Below are positions 51,462-59,135 of a DNA stretch of 64,000 bases, piece after piece (position 1 is the first letter of the stretch; each line of letters opens with the position of its first letter). The notes under the pieces were generated by a model that made no database searches, was not told the origin of the DNA, and worked only from the letters and a program-made list of their open reading frames with translations. The position numbers were made by a program, and so were the translations under genes. The stretch covers positions 1-64,000 of the forward strand of contig NZ_FNHI01000011.1 in the NCBI RefSeq assembly GCF_900103455.1. Reading direction: 5' to 3'. Origin of the DNA: Streptomyces wuyuanensis (lineage in GTDB: Bacteria; Actinomycetota; Actinomycetes; Streptomycetales; Streptomycetaceae).

Positions 51462-51593
51462 GGGGTGATGGTAGTCCGCAGCGGTGACGCTCCGGGGGGG
51501 CCTGGGCAGGCCCCGGAGGTCGGTGGTGCGATCCTGGTTGGCGCCTTCGAATGTGGGCAGACGGTTCCGCCAACGCCTGTGATCCTCCTCTCA

Positions 51594-51609
51594 AGTGGTC
51601 TAAACATGT
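51594..51609 (+). promoter_or_regulatory. Weak DasR-type (dre-like) site
   Basis: AGTGGTCTAAACATGT matches well the left half (AGTGGTCTA) of the GlcNAc-responsive DasR consensus I recall as a palindrome around TGGTCTAGACCA, but the right half is poor. If real, it would tie the peptide transporter to amino-sugar signalling. Confidence 0.3.
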
Positions 51610-51655
51610 TGCTGTCATGCCTTATGGTGTCAAGGCGCCTACAGCACTACTCGGG

Positions 51656-51693
51656 GACCTTTGGCTGCTTTTGCCGCCAAAGGTCTCTTTTCT
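51656..51693 (+). terminator. T-tailed hairpin in the POT leader (attenuator or sRNA terminator)
   Basis: GACCTTTGGC (51656-51665) pairs perfectly with GCCAAAGGTC (51676-51685) across a ten-base loop and is followed on the plus strand by TCTTTTCT. It lies 230 bases before the POT start and is AT-richer than neighbouring DNA. It could end a short leader RNA or act as an attenuator for the transporter. Confidence 0.65.
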
Positions 51694-51925
51694 GCGCGGA
51701 GTCGGGCGCAAGTCCCCTCCGCGACCGTGAATGACCTGGGCCGGGCCCCGCGCGCGACGACGCACGCGGGGCGTGGATCCCGGTGAGGACTGTCCCTCGT
51801 CCCCCGCCTGGGGGACGGGCCCCTCGGGCGTGGGGGCGGGACCGATCCCCCGCCGGTGCCGGCCGCCCCCCACCGGGCGCGGAAACCGCTCACGTCGCGG
51901 CGCGTCCCGAGCAGCAAGGATCGAC

Positions 51926-53428
51926 ATGGCGTCCAGCCTGACGAAGGACTCGTCCAGCACCCCTGGCGAGAAGACCTTCCTCGGCCACCCCCGCGGTATG
52001 GCCACGCTCTTCATGACGGAGATGTGGGAGCGCTTTTCCTGGTACGGAATGCGCGGCATCCTCGTCCTCTATCTGGTCGCGGGCGTCCTCGACGGACCGC
52101 TCCAGGGCAGGGAGGCGCTGGCCGCCTCGATCTACGGCGTCTACAACGCCGTCGTCTACATGGCCGCCATGCCGGGCGGCTGGATCGCCGACCGCCTGTG
52201 GGGCGCGCGCAAGGCCGTCCTCATCGGCGGCATCGTCATCGCCCTGGGCCACTACACCCTGGCCGTCCCCTCGGACACCGCCTTCTTCGCCGGCCTGGTG
52301 CTCATCGCCGCCGGTACGGGCCTGCTGAAGCCGAACATCTCGGCCATGGTCGGCGGGCTCTACGAGGGCCAGTCCAGCGCCCGCCGCGACGCCGGCTTCA
52401 CGCTCTTCTACATGGCGATCAACATCGGCGGCATGGCCGCCCCGCTGGTCGTCGGCTACCTCGGCGAGAACGTCAACTGGCACCTCGGCTTCGCAGTCGC
52501 CGGTATCGGCATGACGCTGGCGGTCGTCCAGTACGTGCTCGGCAGCCGCCACCTCGGCGACGTCGGCAAGGAGCCCGGCACCCCGGCGACGCCGGAGGAG
52601 AAGCGGACCGCGCTGCGCAAGGTCCTGCTGTGGGGCGGCCTGGCCGTCGCCGCGCTCGCCGCCGACGTGCTGCTCGGCACCTACGACATCGAGCACATCG
52701 TCAACTTCCTGGCCGTCCTCGGCATCGTCGTGCCGGTCGTCTACTTCGTCGCGATGTACCGGAACCCGGCGCTGACCGCGACCGACAAGCCCAAGATCCA
52801 GGCGTTCGCCTGGTTCTTCGCCACGGCCGTGCTGTTCTGGATGATCTACGACCAGTCGGGCTCGCTGCTGACGCTGTTCGCGGACGGCAAGACCGACCGC
52901 ATGATCGGGGGCTGGGAGTTCCCGGCGTCCTGGTACCAGTCGGTGAACCCGGCCATGGTCATCGTCCTGGCCCCGCTCTTCGCCGCTCTCTGGGTCAGGC
53001 TCGCCAAGCGCAACCGCGAGCCCAGCACCCCGATGAAGTTCGCCCTGGCGATGCTCCTCATCGGCGGCTCGTTCGCCATCATGGGCCTGGCAGGCGCCGC
53101 GGCCGCCAACAGCGAGACCGGCAAGGTCACCGTCTTCTGGCTGCTGAGCGTCTACCTCGTCCAGACCCTCGGCGAGATGTGCCTGTCCCCGGTGGGCCTG
53201 TCGCTGTCCACGAAGCTGGCACCGAAGCAGTTCGTCGGCCAGATCATGGGCCTGTGGTTCCTGGCCACCGCGACGGGCAACGCCCTGAACGGCTGGACCA
53301 CCAAGCTCAACGAGCCGCTCGGCGACGCCGCGTACTACTCGATGTGGGCGGTCGTCGCGATCGTCGCGGGTCTGACGTTCATGATGGCGGGCAGGAAGAT
53401 CCGCGCCCTCATGGGCGACGTCCGCTGA
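51926..53428 (+). CDS. Proton-dependent oligopeptide transporter (POT/PTR2 family)
   Basis: This 500-residue MFS-type importer takes up di- and tripeptides with protons. The family signatures are TEMWERFSWYGMRGILVLYL (the ExxERF-type motif of helix 1) and DAGFTLFYMAINIGGMAAPL with GYLGENVNWHLGFA (PTR2 motif 2). About 14 hydrophobic helices fit the bacterial POT length. ATG 51926 follows AAGGA at six bases, after a 464-base upstream region with a T-tailed hairpin and a dre-like word. It is closed by a 19-base-stem terminator. Likely role: reuse of peptides released by extracellular proteolysis. Confidence 0.94.
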   Translation: MASSLTKDSSSTPGEKTFLGHPRGMATLFMTEMWERFSWYGMRGILVLYLVAGVLDGPLQGREALAASIYGVYNAVVYMAAMPGGWIADRLWGARKAVLIGGIVIALGHYTLAVPSDTAFFAGLVLIAAGTGLLKPNISAMVGGLYEGQSSARRDAGFTLFYMAINIGGMAAPLVVGYLGENVNWHLGFAVAGIGMTLAVVQYVLGSRHLGDVGKEPGTPATPEEKRTALRKVLLWGGLAVAALAADVLLGTYDIEHIVNFLAVLGIVVPVVYFVAMYRNPALTATDKPKIQAFAWFFATAVLFWMIYDQSGSLLTLFADGKTDRMIGGWEFPASWYQSVNPAMVIVLAPLFAALWVRLAKRNREPSTPMKFALAMLLIGGSFAIMGLAGAAAANSETGKVTVFWLLSVYLVQTLGEMCLSPVGLSLSTKLAPKQFVGQIMGLWFLATATGNALNGWTTKLNEPLGDAAYYSMWAVVAIVAGLTFMMAGRKIRALMGDVR

Positions 53429-53478
53429 CGTCACGCGGGTCCCGCCGGCGTCTTCCTGGGCGCCGGCGCCCACCGCAC

Positions 53479-53521
53479 ACGGGCCGGCCCGGCACGCACT
53501 CCGCGTGCCGGGCCGGCCCGT
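53479..53521. terminator. Bidirectional terminator between POT and the surface-protein operon
   Basis: Perfect 19-base arms (53479-53497 and 53503-53521) surround the loop ACTCC between convergent stops at 53428 and 53596. With the fruA hairpin it is the longest perfect stem in the window. Confidence 0.93.
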
Positions 53522-53595
53522 TCGTGTGGCGGCCTCTTCGGGCCGGCGTCCTGCCGGCGGGAGGAGCCCGACCGGCCCGCCGCGCCCGTGGCCGC

Positions 53596-55005
53596 TCACC
53601 GGGCGCCGCGCAGCCTCCCCCACGGCGTGAACGTGAAGACCGCGCCGCCGATCAGGATCACCGTGCCGGCCACGAGGGCGAGGGCGCGCAGGGCGCCGTC
53701 GTCCCCGGCGCCGGTGTCGGCGAGCCCGCCGCCCGAGGCGTCACCGCCGCCCGTCGAGCCGGACGCGGAGCCACCGCCGGAACCACCGCTCGCACCGCCC
53801 GGCTGGGCGGAGGTGTCGAGCTCCAGCGACACGGCCACATCGGCGGGCGGGGTGCAGGTCGTCGTCGTGCCCAGCGCCTCGACCGTGAGGACGCCCGGGC
53901 TGAGCGTCGACCTGCCGCTGGCGCCCGGCTTGTAGGTGCCGGTCAGATCGGGGATCTCGATCGGGTCGCCGGCCTTGATGGGCTCCTTGTTCGTGGGGCC
54001 CTCGACGTGCACGAAGCCCTTGTCGGCCCCGCCCAGTGCGACCTCCATCGAAGGTTTCACGGAGTCGGCCGGGATGTCCGCGGGGCTGTCCATGACCGAC
54101 TTGGAGAACTTCACGGTGAGGTCGAAGTCCCCGCCGTTCTTCTTGGCGTTGATCCTGACCGGGGAGACGGCCTCCTTGTCGCCGATGGGCGTCTTGCAGG
54201 AGTAGGCGACCTGCACCTCCTTGCCCTCGAAGTCGGTCTGGCCGCCGCCACCGCCCGTCGTGCCCCCGGAAGCGCTCCCGCCCGTGGACCCTCCGGAGTC
54301 GCCGCCGGTCGACGAACCACCGCTCGACGAACCACCGCTCGACGAACCGCCGGTCGAGGAACCACCGGTGTCCCCACCCGTCGACGAACCACCGCTCGAC
54401 GAACCGCCCGTCGACGAACCACCGGTGTCGCCTCCCGTCGTGCCGCCCGAACCGCCCCCGCCCTCGGCGACCTTGACGGTCGCCCCCGGCTGGACCGCCT
54501 CCTTCGGGGCGCACCTGGTGTCGGTCGAGATCGGCTTGGAGACGTTGATGTCGTACGCGCCCGGAGTCAGCGTGATCTCCCCTGGTGCGGTGAGCTTCAG
54601 CTTGGCCTTCATGTCGGGCAGCACCATGGGGCTGTTCTTGGGGATCGGCGGATTCTGCCGCGGCCCTTCCATCGCCAGGTCGGCGGTCTGCGCCCCGGCC
54701 ACCTTCAGGGTGCCCGTCGGCTTGACCGTGTCCTTCTGCAGATCCAGGACGTCGGGGTTCTTCGACGCGGCCTCGACCGTCTTCCAGACCACCTCGATCT
54801 CGTCCCCGACCTTGGCCTCCGCCGGCGCCGTGATCTGCACCCTGGTGGTGCCCTGGACGGGCGGCAGGCCGGAGATGGCCGGCGGAATGCACTCCGTCGC
54901 GTACGAGACCTCGGCGGCCTGGGCGGGAGACGCGGCCAGCAGTATCCCCGCGCCGCCGAGCATCAGCGCGACCCCTGCCGCGCCCATCCTCCGTTGCGTG
55001 CTCAC
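53596..55005 (-). CDS. Sortase-anchored surface protein with LADTG signal and two related modules
   Basis: This 469-residue secreted protein has a signal peptide (residues 1-30, VALMLGGAGILLAASPAQAA). Module 1 (about 31-170) and module 2 (about 258-385) are joined by an 80-residue Gly/Ser/Thr/Asp linker made of G-G-S-S-T/S-S-G-G repeats. The C-terminus has G-L-A-D-T-G, a hydrophobic helix (ALRALALVAGTVILIGGAVF) and a basic tail, a class E sortase (LAxTG) sorting signal. Module 2 is clearly homologous to the LPKTG protein at the head of the operon (TPIGDKEAVSPV, ALGGADKG, ALGTTTTCTP). GTG 55005 overlaps the upstream stop (GTGA). It is the last gene of a four-gene operon. Ligand unknown. Confidence 0.88.
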   Translation of the reverse strand: MSTQRRMGAAGVALMLGGAGILLAASPAQAAEVSYATECIPPAISGLPPVQGTTRVQITAPAEAKVGDEIEVVWKTVEAASKNPDVLDLQKDTVKPTGTLKVAGAQTADLAMEGPRQNPPIPKNSPMVLPDMKAKLKLTAPGEITLTPGAYDINVSKPISTDTRCAPKEAVQPGATVKVAEGGGGSGGTTGGDTGGSSTGGSSSGGSSTGGDTGGSSTGGSSSGGSSSGGSSTGGDSGGSTGGSASGGTTGGGGGQTDFEGKEVQVAYSCKTPIGDKEAVSPVRINAKKNGGDFDLTVKFSKSVMDSPADIPADSVKPSMEVALGGADKGFVHVEGPTNKEPIKAGDPIEIPDLTGTYKPGASGRSTLSPGVLTVEALGTTTTCTPPADVAVSLELDTSAQPGGASGGSGGGSASGSTGGGDASGGGLADTGAGDDGALRALALVAGTVILIGGAVFTFTPWGRLRGAR

Positions 55006-56177
55006 GTGTGTCCCTTCGTCGTGGGTCGGTTCTCTGACGGTGCGGAGTCCGGGGTGAACCACGGCAGGGCCGTGGTGGCGGGGACGGGACGGCCGTCCTC
55101 CGCGGAGGGGGCCGCCCGGTCCCTGGGCGGGGCGACGCGGTGCGCGGTGCGGTGCCGGCCGGGGTGCCGCGGCCCTACGCGGTCGACGACGGCCATCCCG
55201 GTCCGGAACAGCGCCGCCGGAACGACGACGGCCAGCAGCACCCAGAAGAGCGTCACGCCCCAGGGCCTGCCCACGCCCCAGGGATGCTCGACGAGCACCT
55301 TCGAGCCGTACTTCACGGAGACCTGGTAGTCGCCGTGGGCGCCCGCCGACAGCTGGACGGGCAGCCTGATCTGCGCCTTCCGGCCCGGCTGCACGGTGCC
55401 CCGCCACTGCCGCTCCTCCCACTGGGGCGCGAAGACGCCATGGGCGGTGCCGACCTGGAAAACCGGGTCCTCGACCGGCGCGGTGCCGAGATTGCCGACG
55501 GTGAAGACGAGTTCACGGCCCGGCGGAGCGCCGAACCAGACGAGGAGGCCGCTCGACCCCCGCAGTTCGGCGGTGGCGAGCACGGCGAGCCTGCCGCCGT
55601 CCGTCCGCCGTGGCAGCGGGGCCGTGGGATGGCCGGCGACGGTGAACGGCGTGTCCACGACGGTCCGTTCACCGGTGACCGTGGCGACGTGCACCACGCA
55701 CGGACACGGTTCCGGCGGCTCGGCTACCGGCATCTTCCTGCTGAAACCGCCCCTGGTGTCGGTGGTGACGGCCCGGCCCTCGGCGTTGGCGCAGGAGTTG
55801 GTGCCGCCGATCACCCCTCTGCCGGGCGATGACTGTCCGCAGATCAGGAGCATCAGCAGCGCCTCGGGCCGCCAGCCGGAGCCGCTGACCGTGATGTCCC
55901 CGCCCTTGCCGGCCTGTTCGTCGGAGAGACGGACGACGGGCTTCGTGTCCGCGGCGGCGTACGGGGCGGCTCCGGCGGCGGCGACCGCGACGACCGCGAC
56001 GAGGAGCACGGCCGGCAGCCGGACGAGGTCCGTCCGGCCCGCGGGGACGCGCCGCACGCCGGACGGGTGCCGCGGCCGGCGTGTCCGACGGAGGAGCTGC
56101 CGGAACCACCGGCGCGGGGCTTCCGGGCGCCCTCGGCCGCGGGCGGGGAGGGCCGGGTCAGGTGTTTCGCCGTTCAC
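55002..56177 (-). CDS. Membrane-anchored secreted protein of the surface operon
   Basis: This 391-residue protein is of unknown family. The N-terminal 45 residues are basic and cytoplasmic, then comes a signal-anchor (LVRLPAVLLVAVVAVAAAGA). The extracellular region begins TKPVVRLSDEQAGKGGDITV, with beta-sandwich-like strands and a Cys-rich patch (LLICGQSSPGR, CANAEG, EPCPCVVHVATVTGE). A second hydrophobic segment (WGVTLFWVLLAVVVPAALF) precedes a Pro/Arg cytoplasmic tail. Its GTG overlaps the previous stop and its own stop overlaps the next start, each by GTGA, so it is made in step with both neighbours and probably joins the same surface complex. Confidence 0.8.
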   Translation of the reverse strand: MNGETPDPALPARGRGRPEAPRRWFRQLLRRTRRPRHPSGVRRVPAGRTDLVRLPAVLLVAVVAVAAAGAAPYAAADTKPVVRLSDEQAGKGGDITVSGSGWRPEALLMLLICGQSSPGRGVIGGTNSCANAEGRAVTTDTRGGFSRKMPVAEPPEPCPCVVHVATVTGERTVVDTPFTVAGHPTAPLPRRTDGGRLAVLATAELRGSSGLLVWFGAPPGRELVFTVGNLGTAPVEDPVFQVGTAHGVFAPQWEERQWRGTVQPGRKAQIRLPVQLSAGAHGDYQVSVKYGSKVLVEHPWGVGRPWGVTLFWVLLAVVVPAALFRTGMAVVDRVGPRHPGRHRTAHRVAPPRDRAAPSAEDGRPVPATTALPWFTPDSAPSENRPTTKGHT

Positions 56178-57055
56178 GGTCGGGCTCCCGCCTGTGCCAG
56201 GGTCCGTTCGGGTCCGTCGGGTCGGCCGGGGGGCGGTCTGCGGCCGCGCCACAGTGCGATGCCGCCCGCCGCCGTCCCGAGCGCCAGCACCGTCCCCGTC
56301 GCCGCGGCCCACGGCACGTACCGGGCGGAGGCCGTCGCCTCGGCGGGTGCCGCGCCCGGGGCCGTGACACGGAGGGTGACGTCGACGGAGTCGAGGGCGG
56401 GCGGATCGGGCCAGGGTTCGGTCAGCTCCAGGCTGCGGCCGGGACCCAGCTCGACCGGCAGGGTGCGGGCGGGGCGCCGCAGCAGCTCGCCGGTGAGCCC
56501 GTCGGCGCGCACGGCGAGGCGGGGCGCGAGCACGGTGTTGCCCCGGTTGACGAGCGTGTAGCGGATGACGCGGCCGTCGACACGGACGTCCTCCACCGTG
56601 AGCGCGGCCAGCTCGGGACCCGTGACACGCACATGGACGCGTACCACCGCCTCACGGGCGCCGGCCGACGCCACGACTCGCGCGGACCGGTCGCCGGGGG
56701 ACGCGGAGTCCGGGACCGTGACGGCGAAGGGCACATCGGCCCGGGTACGGGCGGGCACGGTCACCCGGTCCTCGGCGAACGCCACCCAGGCCGTGCCGGC
56801 CGCCCGCAGCCGGACCGTGAGCGGTTCCGCCCCCGGGTTGGTCACGGAGACGCCGTCCTCCATGACCGTGCCCGGCGGGCCCTCCAGATAGACGTACGGT
56901 CTGCCGCCCGTCGCGGGCTCGGCCGTCCAGTCCTGCCCGGCCGCCGCTGGCGCGGCCGCCCAGAGCACGGGCAGCAGGGCGCCGGCCGCGGCGGCGAGTC
57001 CGGCGCGGGCCGGCACGGTCAGCCCGCGGACCGCGGTCCGCGCCGGGTCAGCCAC
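56174..57055 (-). CDS. Secreted DUF916/WxL-interacting-like protein of the surface operon
   Basis: This is an about 290-residue exported protein. After a signal peptide (AGLAAAAGALLPVLWAAAPA), two Ig-like beta domains follow. The first, PPGTVMEDGVSVTNPGAEPL, TVRLRAAGTAWVAF and VTVPARTRADVPFAVTVPDS, resembles the peptidoglycan-binding DUF916 domain that accompanies WxL surface proteins. A C-terminal helix (GTVLALGTAAGGIALW) and basic tail RGRRPPPGR anchor it in the membrane. Start is uncertain: GTG 57055 (overlapping the upstream gene by 37 bases) or GTG 57016 (two bases after its stop). The stop overlaps the next gene by GTGA. Confidence 0.78.
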   Translation of the reverse strand: MADPARTAVRGLTVPARAGLAAAAGALLPVLWAAAPAAAGQDWTAEPATGGRPYVYLEGPPGTVMEDGVSVTNPGAEPLTVRLRAAGTAWVAFAEDRVTVPARTRADVPFAVTVPDSASPGDRSARVVASAGAREAVVRVHVRVTGPELAALTVEDVRVDGRVIRYTLVNRGNTVLAPRLAVRADGLTGELLRRPARTLPVELGPGRSLELTEPWPDPPALDSVDVTLRVTAPGAAPAEATASARYVPWAAATGTVLALGTAAGGIALWRGRRPPPGRPDGPERTLAQAGARP

Positions 57056-57705
57056 AGCACCCCGGCGGCCCCGGTGAGGAGCACCGTGCCGCCGAGCGTG
57101 CCGAGCGCGAGCGCGGAGTCGAGGGGACCGGTCTTCGGCAGCTCGCCGGCACCGGCGCCGGAGCCGGACCCGCCGCCGGACTGCGAACCCCCGCCGCCCG
57201 CGCCCTGGACGTCCAGTTCGAGCGACGGCCCCGGGTTGTTCCTGGGGGTGCACGTGGTCGTCGTACCGAGTGCCTTGATGGTGAGCACCCCGGCTGTGAA
57301 GGTGACCTTGCCGCTCTTGCCGGGGGTGTACGTCCCGGTCAAGTCGTTGATCTTGATGGGGGTGTTGGCCGGGATCGCCTCGGCGTTCGGCGGCCCCGAG
57401 ACCGGGACCTTGCCCTTCTCCGCACCGCCGAGCTCGATGACCGCGCTCGGGTTCATCGCCCCCTTGCCGAGCTCCACCGGGCTGGACGAGACGCCCTTCC
57501 GGAACGACATCGTGAGCTTGTAGCCAGCGCCGCTCCTGACGGCCTTGATGTCGATCGGCGACACCGCCCCCTTGGGCCCGATGGGCGTCTGGCACTGGTA
57601 GTCGACGTCCACGACGGCGGCATGGGCGGTGGGCGCGGCCGTCAGCACCACCGAGCCCGCCGCGGCCGCTGCCAGCGCGAGAGCTGTCCGCTTCTGGTAC
57701 GACAC
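57019..57705 (-). CDS. LPKTG cell-wall-anchored surface protein
   Basis: This 228-residue secreted protein has a signal peptide (residues 1-29, RTALALAAAAAGSVVLTAAP) and one extracellular module (about 30-165). The module is paralogous to module 2 of the LADTG protein: both have TPIG, ELGGAEKG/ALGGADKG, DLTGTY and ALGTTTTCTP, and two Cys likely joined by a disulfide. A Gly/Ser linker leads to E-L-P-K-T-G, a helix (ALALGTLGGTVLLTGAAGVL) and an Arg-rich tail, a classical LPxTG sorting signal. GTG 57705 follows GAGGGG. It is the first gene of the operon; an inverted repeat (57743-57757) sits in its promoter region. Confidence 0.88.
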   Translation of the reverse strand: MSYQKRTALALAAAAAGSVVLTAAPTAHAAVVDVDYQCQTPIGPKGAVSPIDIKAVRSGAGYKLTMSFRKGVSSSPVELGKGAMNPSAVIELGGAEKGKVPVSGPPNAEAIPANTPIKINDLTGTYTPGKSGKVTFTAGVLTIKALGTTTTCTPRNNPGPSLELDVQGAGGGGSQSGGGSGSGAGAGELPKTGPLDSALALGTLGGTVLLTGAAGVLWLTRRGPRSAG

Positions 57706-57742
57706 CTCGAGTTCCCCTCATGCCGGAAGTCGCCGCATGTAA

Positions 57743-57757
57743 CTGACGACACATCAG
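57743..57757 (-). promoter_or_regulatory. Inverted repeat upstream of the surface operon
   Basis: CTGACG-ACA-CATCAG: six-base arms with one mismatch, 38-52 bases before the first gene's start, in a slightly AT-rich stretch. It is a candidate operator or part of the promoter. Confidence 0.35.
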
Positions 57758-57862
57758 ATCGGGCGCTCAAGGTACGCCGGGGCCCTTGTGGAGGGAAGAC
57801 AAAGAGCACGGCGGATCGCCGTGCTCCACAACAGCTTCAAATCCCGGGGCGCCGGGCTCCGG

Positions 57863-58369
57863 CTAGGAGGGTGCCGCGAGCTCCGCCCACACCGTCTTGC
57901 CGGTCATCCCCGGCGTCCTGACGACGCCCCAGTCCAGGCACAGCCGCTGGACGATGAACATGCCGTGGCCGCCGGGGCGGCCGGCGCGGTGCGGGGTGCG
58001 CGGCGCGGGCTGGCCGGCGCCGAGGTCGGTGACCTCCAGCCGGAGCACCTTGGCGTCGCTGGAGACGCGCAGCCGGTCGGGGCCCTCCGCGTGCAGGCAG
58101 GCGTTGGTGACCAGCTCCGAGACGACGAGGAGGACGTCCTCGGCGGCGGCGCGGCGGTCGGCGTTGGCAGCGGGCAGCCAGCCCCAGTCGTAAAGGGCCT
58201 GCCGGGTGAAGTCGCGAGCGAGCGGGACGATGCCGCTGGCGTTCCCCAGCGCCAGGGTGCGCACCCTGCCGTCGGGCACGACGGTGCCGTGTCCGCCGCC
58301 GGGGGCGGCAGGGGCGCCGTCCGGCTCGGGGCCGAGGTCGCCCGGCGGATGCTGCCGGGTGGTGCTCAT
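57863..58369 (-). CDS. RsbW-like anti-sigma factor / HATPase serine kinase
   Basis: This 168-residue protein has a GHKL-type ATPase fold as in RsbW/SpoIIAB anti-sigma factors. The N box is LLVVSELVTNACLHAEGPDR and the G box region is TPHRAGRPGGHGMFIVQRLC. The first 35 residues are Gly/Pro-rich. It should bind and inhibit a SigB-type sigma factor and phosphorylate a STAS antagonist. Both partners lie adjacent: the antagonist 160 bases upstream on the same strand and the sigma factor gene divergent beyond it. I recall the comparable SigI, antagonist and anti-sigma set at this place in S. coelicolor. Confidence 0.88.
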   Translation of the reverse strand: MSTTRQHPPGDLGPEPDGAPAAPGGGHGTVVPDGRVRTLALGNASGIVPLARDFTRQALYDWGWLPAANADRRAAAEDVLLVVSELVTNACLHAEGPDRLRVSSDAKVLRLEVTDLGAGQPAPRTPHRAGRPGGHGMFIVQRLCLDWGVVRTPGMTGKTVWAELAAPS

Positions 58370-58528
58370 CAGCGCTTCACCTCACCGATTCACCAGTTCG
58401 CGTGTGGGTCGATACGGAGCGTGCGGGTCTCCGCACTCTTTTGCGAGGGGTCCCGGAGGGATCCTTGCGGGGGTCTTCTGCCCGGCCGCATCCGGACAAC
58501 ACCCCCCGGTCCGGTCATGCGGCGCGAG

Positions 58529-58897
58529 TCACTCCGCCAGGGCCGCCTCGACCGAGTCGTGGACGGTGAAGACCGCCTCGGCGCCGGTGATCTCGAAGAC
58601 CCGGGCCACGACGGGAAGCATCCCGGCCAGATGGACCCCGCCTCCGGCGGCCTCGGCCCTGAGGCGGGCCCCGAGCAGGACGTTCAGTCCCGTGGAGTCA
58701 CAGAACTCGAGGTGTGAGCAGTCGACCACCAAGCGTGCCCGACCTTGATCGAGCGCCTCCTCGAGTGGCGCACGCAACAATTCGGCGGTGTGGTGATCGA
58801 GCTCACCCGCCGGAGTCACCACTTCGCTCGGGCCTTCGGTCCTCACCCCGACCTGAAGGCGGCCTCGATTTGCACTGCCGACCGTCCCGCGGTCCAT
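58529..58897 (-). CDS. STAS-domain anti-sigma factor antagonist
   Basis: This 122-residue SpoIIAA/RsbV-type protein has VVTPAGELDHHTAELLRAPL and the phosphorylation loop VVDCSHLEFCDSTGLNVLLG, with Ser68 as probable acceptor. When unphosphorylated it should bind the HATPase anti-sigma factor and free the sigma factor. ATG 58897 follows GAGGA at six bases. It is divergent from the sigma gene and upstream of the anti-sigma gene on the same strand, a complete partner-switching set. Confidence 0.9.
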   Translation of the reverse strand: MDRGTVGSANRGRLQVGVRTEGPSEVVTPAGELDHHTAELLRAPLEEALDQGRARLVVDCSHLEFCDSTGLNVLLGARLRAEAAGGGVHLAGMLPVVARVFEITGAEAVFTVHDSVEAALAE

Positions 58898-59005
58898 GCC
58901 CGTCCTCTTCGCCGATGACGTTGACGTCCGCAGAACATTACGCCTTCCGTACGCCGATCGGTAGCCGAACTCCCCCACAAATCGGACATACATGACTTAC
59001 AACAC

Positions 59006-59035
59006 TTGCAACCTCCGGCAAGGAGCGGGTAGGGC
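59006..59035 (+). promoter_or_regulatory. Candidate promoter of the SigB-type sigma gene
   Basis: TTGCAA (59006-59011), an 18-base spacer, then TAGGGC (59030-59035) form a weak vegetative promoter. The same stretch also reads GCGGGTAGGG, similar to the GGGTA -10 of SigB-type promoters, so autoregulation is possible. Confidence 0.4.
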
Positions 59036-59135
59036 TAGATAGACACCACCGACACGGCCGGCTTTGGAGGCGCCGCACACCGCAGCACCACGTATGGGCA
59101 TCGGCAGCCATATGCCGAGAACGATGGAGGAGACC

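Larger units (their letters stand above)
51462..51925. other. 464-base divergent region upstream of the POT transporter
   Basis: No gene of its own. It contains a DasR-like site candidate (51594-51609) and a T-tailed hairpin (51656-51693), both listed separately. The right half (51730-51925) is GC-rich with no feature recognised other than the AAGGA ribosome site of the transporter. Confidence 0.5.

Noticed and set aside
54221..54450. Short repeated units that could look like a CRISPR or VNTR array
   Set aside because: They encode the Gly/Ser linker of the LADTG surface protein and have no unique spacers of constant length.
51856..55329. A 1157-codon open frame on the plus strand
   Set aside because: It is a Gly/Arg/Pro shadow across the POT gene and the opposite-strand surface operon, typical of GC-rich third-position bias. 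The POT and surface proteins have clear family signatures instead.
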